From: Phytophthora quininea
Lineage: Eukaryota; Oomycota; Peronosporomycetes; Peronosporales; Peronosporaceae
Direction: 5' to 3'
Assembly (NCBI GenBank): GCA_011947345.1
Contig: JAAVTG010000242.1
Span: forward strand, 1 to 64,000
Length of the DNA stretch: 64,000 nt
Below, one piece after another: positions 55,854-64,000 of this stretch (within the stretch, counting starts at the first letter, position 1; the number at the start of each line of letters is the position of its first letter). A program made the position numbers and the translations under genes. The notes beneath the pieces are model-generated. The model saw only the letters and a program-made list of their open reading frames with translations. It ran no database searches and was not told the origin of the DNA.

Positions 55854-58800
55854 ATTGAAACCTCGCCCTCACAGTGAGGCGCACGTTTCGCAGGAGAACG
55901 CAAAACAGAAAGTCGCCTCCTTTTGGCCTTCACATAGGCGTTCGGGACATCTCCATGCTTCGCTGGGACCTTCCACTTCCGCGCCAGTACGATGGTAAGT
56001 TTGACGTTGCTCATGTTGGTCACCGCCGCGAACGTGGTGCTGTAGTTCACGCCGAACTCCTGTTCATTTCCGAAGGCAACCAACCTCGCCTTGAGCCGCT
56101 CGATGAACCCTTCGGCGTCCATCTTGGCCTTAAAGACTCATTTCGTGTGCAGTACACGCTCCCCTCGGGGCTTTACCACAATTTCCCACACACCAGTTTC
56201 GTTCAGAGCTCCCAGCTCATCCTGTATGGCTGTCAGCTACCTGTCTCGATGACGACTACGCATAACCCCACCATAGGTTTTAGGATCTCGCTCAGTCACG
56301 GCGTTCACGATGTCCCAGACTTGCTCCTCCAGCTGCACGGCCTCGGCCGCGTCCTTTCTTGCGACGGATCGCGTCAGGTGGCGATCTCTCGTCCAAGCCT
56401 TCTTCTTGGCTTTGCCCTTCATCTTCGACTTCTTGGAGCCACCCGCAGCCGCGGCCGCGTCACCCGTGATCTCTTCTTCGGCCTCATCGTCCTGAAGGTA
56501 CAGCTTCTGCACGTTCTCGTTCTGCTCCTTGTCGAGCGTCTCAATATTTCTAACGTGCTGCGTGGTCTTAACCACCTTGTCCTTGGGCAGGTACACGTGA
56601 TACCCTTTGGTCTCTTCTCCGATGCCCACAATCATGCCGTGCTGCGCGAAGTTCTGCTTCACAGGGTACTTGTACATCATGCACGGAGAGCCGAACACCA
56701 CGATCTTGCCTAATTGCGGCGTCTCTTTGGTAAAGAATTTCATGGGCGAAACGCATCCCATGTTCGAGTTCGTTGGCGACCGGTTGAGAATATACGCGGC
56801 GTACTCAACGGCGTCACCCCAGAACTTGAGTGGCGGCCCGGATGCGAAGATCATGCATTTGACCATGTTCATGATTGTCCGGTGAATTCTTTCAGCTTTG
56901 CCATTGCTGCTCTGGTTCCGTGCCTCACTGCGTTGTCGCACGACTCCCGTCTTCTTGCAGAACAGGTCAACGTTTTCGTACTCTCCTCCTGAGTCAGTAC
57001 GCAGGACGTGTATGCGGCAATTAAACCTCTTCTCGAAGAAATCGAGAAAGTATTCAAATTTCTTGGCCGGCGCCAAGAACACCCGGCAGTAGTTGCTATA
57101 GTGATCGACGAAGTTGATCATATACCTGTTGTTGAGCCTGTCGCGTGGAGTCATGGCCCCTTGAGGTCAGAGCATATGACCCCGCCCACATGGTCGATTG
57201 GCGAGTTGCTACCGGTGTCCTTCTTTGACTTCCGATTCTTCGTCTGTTTGCCCTGCGCACAGGTGAGGCAGTTAACGTGTCGATGATCCGTCAATTCAAT
57301 CCCAGAGCTCGGGTCTCCAGCAAGTCTCTCAACCGAGTCATAGTTTAGGTGTCCAAATGGCTGATGAAACTCCACCAATGTACTCTTCTGTACGTTGCTC
57401 GGTGTCTCCGGCGGCGTTGCGACCTCGTCGTTCAGCACCGCCATCATCATTCCCGCCAAGTCTCTGCGTTTCTTGACTACGCTCTCGTGCACCGCGAGCA
57501 CGGTCACCGTTCTTGGCGGCCAGCACTCGACGGCCACTCCTCTCAGCGAGCGTGTAGCCCTTCTTATCCAGGGTTCCATAGGAAATGAAACGAGGTTGTG
57601 TATTATGTTCTCGGCGTAGTACACGTCCACCAACTTGACGGTCTGCTTCTTTCCGCACGCCTGCACCCTCAGTGTTAACGTGCCCTTCTTGGTGATGTTG
57701 AGCGGCCGTCCGTCTGGCTGCTCACACGAGTCCACGTAAGGCTCCACCTCGTCCAGACACGACGCATCGTTGACCAGGTGATGGCTGCAGCCGCTATCTA
57801 GGGTCCACATTTCTTCAGTATCCACCCCAGACTCGTTCACCGCGAGTGTGACGTCTGCGTCTCCGCTTTTCAGCTCCGGACACGAGGCTCGCAAGTGCGC
57901 CACATTCAAAGCAACGTCGTGTTTCCTTACGACGCCACAGTGCCCGCCATCTCTTTGCCGAGGTTCTTGCTTTTGGCTTCTATTTCCCATGACTGCGCAA
58001 AGTGCACGAGCTTCTCCGACTGCTGCGAGTAGTCCGTTCTGGTTCCTATGAGACTTCTGTCGAAGCTTGGGAATTACGCCCTTTGTCTGAGCCCGTCAAT
58101 CTCATGGATTGATCGGGAAGTCTCGTCGTCGATGCCGTGAAAAGCCAAGATTGATTGATGGCGGCGAGGCAAAGGTGGGTTTATGCCAGGGGCTTTCCCT
58201 TCCTCGCGCTGTGTGGCTGGCAGTGCGTTGCATGTGTAGGAATCGAAATACACTCACTTACGAATCACCTCTCTTGACCTCAAGTCTCACACAAGCACTT
58301 TAGTCCATTTCATCGGGTCGCCGGAGCACTGAAGCTGTTAGTTCCGTCCACCTTGGCCGTCAGCACCGTGCATAGGTCCGCGGACGCGTATTGCACGATA
58401 TTGTTTAGAACCAGATAATCTGCCCCACCTCCACAAGGCTGGATAATATTGCCACCAGGTACATATAATGTTCTGACCAGGAGCGCTTGGAATTTTTGGA
58501 GCTGTGTACAACTTCATAGCCTTGGCAGGCGTGATGACGGTCCTATATGTCTCCACCATCTTTTCCATGATGTACTCGAGTGTCGGCATCTGCGCCCACC
58601 AGACCTCATACTGTTTTTTTAAGTAGCGTTCCGCTTTGTCCGTTAAGTAGTTGCCCAGCAGGTCTACCTTCACTTCCTCCGTCCAGAGAAAACCGCATGC
58701 CGACTGCGCGATGTTCACCTGCCTGACGTGGTAGAAGATAGAGTCGCAATCGCAGTCGACAGCCCCTCGTGCCGAGTTGGTCAGGACCGTCTGCCAGTCG

Positions 58801-58950
58801 CAGTTGCTGCATTCGATCGCATTCACGGCGTTGTAGTATTTCCGCCACCAACACCACCCTCCTCAGAGCCCGATACGACGACTCGCGCATAAGCGACGCG
58901 GCCCTACCGCATGCATCCTGCCGGTGTCGGGCTATGCCAAGCGACAATCT
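55854..58950 (-). pseudogene. Copia-type gag-pol, truncated in RT by the Harbinger element
   Basis: A second Copia lineage, minus strand. Gag near 58850-58340 ([40 protein letters not shown]). Protease LDSGCSHHLVND (near 57800). Integrase zinc part HLNYDSVERL...CLTCAQGK (near 57340-57255). Core MINFVDHYSNYC, LRTDSGGEYEN and NGKAERIHRT supply D, D, E (57120-56870). A Lys/Ala-rich linker follows, then the start of RT (FIERLKARLVAFGNEQEFGV, HGDVPNAYVKA, near 56100-55910), where the frame meets the Harbinger right end and stops. Several frame changes occur. No LTR was recognised on the right, and RT and RNase H are lost. Confidence 0.88.
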
Positions 58951-58954
58951 CGAT

Positions 58955-59545
58955 ATGACGCGGCCGGGCGCAAACCTGCCTTGGCTTCATCAGAGGTAGC
59001 ATGTGCTATGAAGGCAGCATCCTCAGGTGCACTATCGAAGATCTGACACTTTGGTGGGAAGCTGACTGTTGCGCGACGTCCAAGCTTTCGTCGACTGATA
59101 TTACCATACTGACCGTCACTCTGCTCACCACCATGGTGGTGAGCACTGTTCCGACCGCGACTTCGAAGGCGAGCACCGCTCAATCACCGCTACGGTTGAA
59201 AGTGAAAAGGCCGAGGTGTTGTTTTATAAAGCCAAACCGATTCTCCTCGCTCACTTCTGGACGTGTAAAACGCCCGTCGACCAGAACGTGGAACTTTGTA
59301 CGTGCGAATGTCGCCAGAAAAAACGAATTAAACTGTCCTTCCTTGTCACCCAAACTTTCTATCCACAGCACCAACGAGCACACCTATTCAAAGAGAATCT
59401 TCCACCAAGGGTGTTAAAGCCGATAATCGCAGCTAAGATATCTTTATTCCGGTTGCACACACCCGTGGCCAGTGGTGAGCTCGCAATAGACTAAAATCGC
59501 TAGCGAATCGACCATTGGAGACCTCCCCCGCCCTGTGTGTCCATC
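58955..59545. other. No recognised gene
   Basis: Between the truncated Copia and piggyBac. The 5' LTR and leader of the Copia should lie here, but no second copy is present for comparison, so its limits cannot be given. Confidence 0.4.
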
Positions 59546-59549
59546 TTAA

Positions 59550-59562
59550 CCCTTTCACTACC
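59550..59562 (+). repeat. piggyBac left TIR
   Basis: CCCTTTCACTACC next to TTAA, perfect match to the inverted right end. Followed within 25 bases by the palindromic GGTCCGGAGCGGACC. Confidence 0.93.
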
Positions 59563-59717
59563 AGAAGTTTCTTGGAGGTCCGGAGCGGACCCGTACCTCG
59601 GCCAATGAGATTGCGCTAACTATTATATTCCGCCAATAGGCGGTCTGTAGAAATATACGTGGTAGATGACATTTGCTCTGTTGCATTGCAAATTTGAATT
59701 TTCGAACTCAGAGAAGG

Positions 59718-60155
59718 ATGCTTGGCGGCGAGGCGCCCCCGCGGACGTGCAGCTCCTGCAACGACGCTCCGTGTGAGTGGGTGCAGTACGGCAAGGAGAT
59801 CATCGGCTGCAGGTTGAGAATGATGCCATGCAGCCGCCGGCAGCGGCCACCCCTCCACGTGAAGAAGGCTCTGTTTCAGCTCTATTACTACAAGAAGAAC
59901 GGTCGTCTGAGTAGGACGCAAGCGATCGACGTGCCGCTATGCGTGCAGAAGAAAATAACACACCTCGAGGCCACTGTCAGGTACATCTTGCTTGCTATTT
60001 ATGCGCTGTTTGGAAGTTCGAGTTGATCTAGATACGTTATGGTTTTGTTCTTCTTCAGGCGTGTGTGTACAGGCTCAACTCCTGACGCTGCAGCACACAC
60101 AGCATCAAGCGCGGAGCGGACCGTCAGAGACGTGGAGGACAGTGCATCGCGGTAG
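59718..60155 (+). CDS. Small two-exon ORF inside piggyBac, Cys-rich, convergent to the transposase
   Basis: Exon 1 is 59718-59980 (MLGGEAPPRTCSSCNDAPCE, EWVQYGKEIIGC, KKALFQLYYYKKNGRLSRTQ, AIDVPLCVQKKITHLEATV). An intron with GTACAT donor and TTCTTCTTCAG acceptor leads to exon 2 at 60059-60155, ending in TAG. The phases match and give 119 residues. The C-x2-C and the YG/YYYKKNGRL/VP-CV pattern resemble a small protein I associate with oomycete repeats, function unknown. The second exon overlaps the 3' end of the transposase on the opposite strand. As it lies within the TIRs it is element cargo or a second element gene. Confidence 0.6.
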
Positions 60156-62057
60156 TGAAATGCGCTGAAGCACGCAACATGGAAACCTCGGTGGCATCCT
60201 GTGCAGCCAAAGAGAGTTTTTGGAGAATCCCCGCAACGTGCACAGATAACACGTAAGTTTGCCGGTTGAGTGTTCTCTTGAGTTGGGTGTGATTGCGTGG
60301 ATGCTATCATCAGCTCCAACCAGCTCTTGTATTGGTGCATTTGGTGCAGGTTTCCGACGGCGTTCCTTTGCGAGTCGTTCTCGCTGAACGGTTGTCAGTT
60401 GTTCGGCTACTTTCCTCTTGAAGTCGCGTAACTTCGCACAAGTAGCTGCAGGTCCGGCGATCTTTTGTACAGGGAGAACGCATTTATAAGCGCCAAATCT
60501 AGCGCCCACGTCAGGATACTCATTGAGAGACGCTTCTCTTTGCGGCGCATTGGATTTGTGCTCCTGAGCTGGTCAACCCTGTCTACGCCGTTCATGAACA
60601 AGTTGTAAGCGACTACCATTGATGGTACCTGGAAAGTCTTTCGATGCATGACTTGCTCGCCGGTCCAGCGACGAAGCGGTGCAAGTCCACGACACAGCTC
60701 GATCGCCTCATGTGAGTCGCCCGTGAGCACCCGTTGCGACGGTGTTCCCGCCAGATCGTTGGTGTAGAAAATCACTGTTTGTTTGTCGCGGAACACAATG
60801 TACCCTGCGTTTGCTGCAAGAGTCATCGGCGCCATATACGAAGTCTGCAGGTTTGGAGGCAATTTCTTCTGCGCACGCTTGTGCTTCTCCTGGAGCTTTT
60901 CCCAGTCAACCGGTACATCCACGGCTGCCACTAGCTCCCACGAACCACGCTCAGCATTATCTACCCGGGATTTTGAAGCCTCGAGCTCCATCGCGTTCCA
61001 CTTTCCTTGCAGTGGGATCCTCACTGTACCTAGCATTCGCATTTCGCCGTCAGTAAATGCCAATAGAGATTTAGCTAAATTATGCCGAGTGTAAAAATTA
61101 TCGGAAACAAGCAGGCGGTGGCCACTCGGCGCAGCGTGCATCTTGGTCAAGTGGCCGCACATCGCTACCCACAGTGCGCTCGGATCTTTTCGCTTGATCA
61201 CGCTATCCGCGCGCTCGATCGTCCTGAACAGCGGCGTTCTCAGGGACGGGAAGACGTCCACATATCGCTCAGCAGGAGACATCCTTGTCCGGTTGCCAGA
61301 CCCGTTATCCCACACGGAGTATGCATATAAACTCTCCCACCCTACAACCGCATAAAATCGAACTCCATATTTGTCTGGCTTCAAAGGCATGAAAGTTCTT
61401 GCTGATGAACGTGCTTTTGTGCGCACCGTGTTCTCATCGAGACTCACAGCCCCGACCGGTACAGCGAACGCTGCGAATTTCTGCTGGATTTGCGTCATTA
61501 GACGCCTGCTGTGCCACAAGGGATCTTGCTCCCGCCGCTCGACTGGCACACTCTCGGGCGCGTGAATCTGGAAACGCGCACGGATGCTTTCAAAGCGATT
61601 CCTCGCCATAGTCAATCCAAAGTCGGGCTGCCCCATAAAAACTTTTTAGACCATAGCTCCTTGATTTCAGTGACAGGGTTGAAACTCAATGCAATCTCCA
61701 AACCGATGTATGCATCCAGCTCATACACAGTTGCCTCGGGCTTTCCTTTCTCTTTTAGCGTTTTGTTTGTCCACAATTGTAAAGCGTCCCGAAATTCACG
61801 TGTAAAAATAGTGAGAAAAGGCCGAGCTCACCGCGTTCCTTGTAAGCCGCCTTCACCTCTCGTTCGCGAATAATATGCAGGCCACTCTCTCGAATCAGAT
61901 TGTCCACGTACGCGTTGCCGGTTCGGCGCTCTGTCGACGCCGACACACCAACGTCGCCCTCGTCGTCTTCGCCCTCTTCATCCTCCGCTGCATCCGACAT
62001 CTCAAACTCCCAGTCGGCAGCGTCGTCACTGACGTTGAGAAGGTCAGCTATGTCCAT
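59999..62057 (-). CDS. piggyBac transposase
   Basis: ATG 62057 (MDIADLLNVSDDAADWEFEM), acidic N-terminus, FTREFRDALQLW, YIGLEIALSF, QPDFGLTMARNRFESI, then the DDD core: SLDENTVRTKAR (first Asp, near 61440), LLVSDNFYTRHNLAK (second Asp, near 61100), NLFMNGVDRVDQLRS (third Asp block, near 60590). The C-terminal Cys-rich domain reads CYLCTLRG...GCTGCHRGFHVACF (about 60255-60165), the zinc domain that binds subterminal DNA in this family. The frame is broken at A4 61816-61819, A5 61637-61641, T4 60473-60476 and T5 60217-60221, and each is restored by one extra base of the run. With these, the protein is uninterrupted and of normal length, so an active enzyme is plausible. Confidence 0.9.
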
Positions 62058-62149
62058 GCCACTGCGGGGAGAATGCAAAACTGACTGTCAGCGTGAAATT
62101 TGGATGGCCGACAATGCTTCAAAATATCACAATACTAACAAAGGAGATG

Positions 62150-62304
62150 CTATGTTAGAGGTCCGCTGCAGTCCTCTAAGTCGTGGTAAGCCCTAACACC
62201 TAATCCATCTGGCAGAATTTGATCCAATCAATGACGTCTACTGCAACTGTTAGAGGACCGCTGCGGACCTCTAAGCTCAGCAGATTTGGCCGGTAGTGAA
62301 AGGG
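62150..62304 (-). repeat. piggyBac right end: TIR and subterminal palindromes
   Basis: The TIR GGTAGTGAAAGGG at 62292-62304 is preceded by two long imperfect palindromes, TTAGAGGTCCGCTGCAGTCC (from 62155, mirrored by CTCTAAG) and TTAGAGGACCGCTGCGGACC (from 62251, then TCTAAG). They share GAGGTCCGC with the left end and are probable transposase-binding sites. Confidence 0.75.
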
Positions 62305-62308
62305 TTAA

Positions 62309-64000
62309 CCATCGGCAGGATTGTGAGATCTCAACTGGCCAGCCGTCCGCTGTGTAAGGTGTCAGCACATCAGGAGGAGCCTCAAACTGCACGGCGGGAT
62401 CTTCGCGGAGCTGTAGAACAAATAGCCTCGGTGTGGAGTCCGCACCTTTTGAAGTTGAAAGTACCTGAAATATTTGATGCGCCACAATTGATGGAGTGTA
62501 ACATGCTCACACTTAACTGACCCAAAGTGCTTTGCCCAAGTATTTCGCGGCGCAAAATCATCCAGCTTAGTGAGTCTTCTGACACTCGATTCTATCGTTT
62601 AACCTGGCCGTCGACTTGTGCAAGGTGTGCGAGCGTCATCTGGTTTTGTTCTAACAACACATCGTCAGCAGTTACCAGAAATACGATTCGAAATTGTTGT
62701 CGCGATCATTGATAGCCTCGGTGGGAAGGCCCGTTAGCGTTCACCGTGGTGAAGAAGAACTTAACTGCATCTGTGCAGTGTTTGTTTCCATTAGCGTTCT
62801 CGATGCGCCTGCTTTGCGGCGCACCCAGCATACCCCAGCTCCGTTTTAAGTTGGTACGCTTTTTCCTTCATGTCAACACAAGAATTTTCAAATTAGAACA
62901 TTGTTTCAGTATCTATGACACCCCTGCCAGCTATTTACACTTGCATATGTGCTTAAGTTGGTTAGTATTTTAGCCAATCAAAAATCCGAATTCTGAGACT
63001 GACATACCGACGGATAGTCTTTTTATTGATTAGAAACTAGCGTTGTTGACGCCCGCGTGCGCGGGCGAAAAGGAAATCGATGGACTCCGTTCCGCTCGCG
63101 GGGCTCGCTGCACTACTCGCAGTGTTAGATGGTTATTTGAGTCAGCGGGCCCTTGAATTCGCCCCTTTCTAGCCAATCAAACAAAAGTATGATGTATCAC
63201 CGCGGACTGACACACAGACGGACAGTGTACGGCCTTATTACGAAGCACAATATCTAAGATAGTTGCCTAAAATGCAGTTCGTTGTCTACTGTTGCCTACT
63301 CTGCCGTTCAAATTCAATCAGTATGGCGATCTTTTGAAGTCTTATTTTTGCGCTGGGGCGGGTTCTGGAGAGTACATGGCCGAGCGATCTGGGAGCGCGC
63401 GTCGTGGAACCCTCTGCAGTCTAGATGGATAAAACGTCACCGCTGTCGTCACAGATCGAGTCACGCAAGGCTTCAGGGAGATGGTGACGGATTTTCTGGA
63501 GCAGTTTGAAGAGCCACACCGCCGTTGACGGGAATAGGCTTCATGAAGGCTGGTCGTACCGAATTGACCCGTTCGTGCTTCGTCGTTTTTTTTTTTTTGT
63601 GGAAGTCAGCTTTACCAAAGTTATTTGGCTAGGCGTCGGTGAGATTTATGGCGTCAGGGAGAACTGTTTATTGGCGAGTTTTGTTACTTGAAGCCGATAA
63701 GGCGGGCTCCAGAGACCAGCAGAACAATGCGAGATGTTGAAAACGTGGCCGTGTGGGATTATGTGGCTTGACGGGTAAACCTGGAGGATAATGACTTGTT
63801 TGAGATCACTACACCTTTGATTTCCCTTTGGATTCAGTAAACCACGTCTAAATATCATTCACAGTGAAATTGTGCCGAGCAAACTGAACCAGCACATGTC
63901 CATAGCCATTTATGTCTGGGCCGTTCTATTCAACGTTCCCAACTTCGTGACAGTGCGACTGGGGGTGGTGTTAAGCATCGGAGATATGAATTACATACTC
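62309..64000. other. No recognised gene
   Basis: Short frames only. Two similar blocks recur, GACTGACATACCGACGGATAG (near 62995) and GACTGACACACAGACGGACAG (near 63207), each preceded by a CCAATCAAA box, so this may be an old repeat or promoter remnant. A T12 run lies at about 63587-63598. Confidence 0.4.

Larger units (their letters stand above)
59546..62308 (-). mobile_element. piggyBac transposon with TTAA duplications, structurally complete
   Basis: TTAA at 59546-59549 and 62305-62308. Between them the ends are the perfect 13-bp inverted repeat CCCTTTCACTACC (59550-59562) / GGTAGTGAAAGGG (62292-62304), giving a 2,755-bp element. It encodes a DDD transposase (minus) and a small convergent two-exon ORF (plus). 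Subterminal imperfect palindromes built on GAGGTCCGC occur near both ends. Intact ends and duplications, together with a transposase broken only at base runs, suggest a young insertion. Confidence 0.95.

Noticed and set aside
63282..63691. Short open plus frames near the right end
   Set aside because: Fewer than 80 codons, no domain, no splice support.
1..64000. Secreted effector genes (RxLR/CRN type), tRNAs, CRISPR arrays
   Set aside because: No signal peptide followed by RxLR or LFLAK motifs, no cloverleaf with anticodon context and no regularly spaced repeats were seen.

Overview
The window reads as nuclear DNA of a eukaryote, most probably an oomycete (Peronosporales-like stramenopile). 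The signs are short GT-AG introns of about 50-80 bases, roughly half GC with AT-rich islands, few host genes, and a dense mix of Copia, Gypsy, Crypton, hAT, PIF/Harbinger, piggyBac and Helitron-like elements of the kind known from oomycete genomes. No tRNA, rRNA, CRISPR array or bacterial operon structure was seen. The organism call is inference from family resemblance.

Layout. 1-4.4 kb: an ATAD2/Yta7-type AAA-bromodomain chromatin ATPase on the minus strand, cut by the window start. 4.4-15.7 kb: old repeat DNA holding coiled-coil gag-like remnants, a hAT remnant, a nearly complete Crypton tyrosine recombinase (9.2-11.6 kb) and a second hAT (13.0-14.9 kb). 15.7-23.2 kb: a minus-strand LTR with its polypurine tract, a run of gag-like minus-strand ORFs and a Gypsy RNase H scrap. 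23.3-27.8 kb: a complete but decayed Copia element with 224-bp LTRs. 28-30 kb: AT-rich, no genes. 30.1-36.7 kb: a Helitron-like Rep-helicase gene and, divergent from it, an intact three-exon gene with an OB-fold-like look. 36.7-40.1 kb: no genes, one solo LTR. 40.7-55.85 kb: a PIF/Harbinger element with 40-bp terminal inverted repeats (TIRs), a DDE transposase and a Myb-like second ORF. Its transposase gene is split by a precise 12.65-kb insertion (41,670-54,322). 55.85-58.95 kb: a truncated Copia on the minus strand. 59.55-62.30 kb: a complete piggyBac element with TTAA duplications and perfect 13-bp TIRs. 62.3-64 kb: no gene seen.

The most interesting object is the 12.65-kb insertion. It has a 4-bp target duplication (CCTG) and 8-bp inverted ends (TGTGGTGT...ACACCACA). 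It carries a Cys/His-rich protein gene, a full HUH Rep-helicase, an AWS-SET histone methyltransferase, an OB-fold-like protein and a small acidic coiled-coil protein. None of these is a transposase of the kind expected from such ends. Removing it restores the Harbinger reading frame at the junction.

A technical point governs how the genes should be read. Most frame breaks inside conserved domains lie at homopolymer runs and are repaired by adding one base of the run. This looks like uncorrected long-read base calling rather than gene decay, so the ATAD2-like gene, piggyBac, Helitron-like and OB-fold-like genes may well be intact. The Copia and hAT copies also carry true stops.
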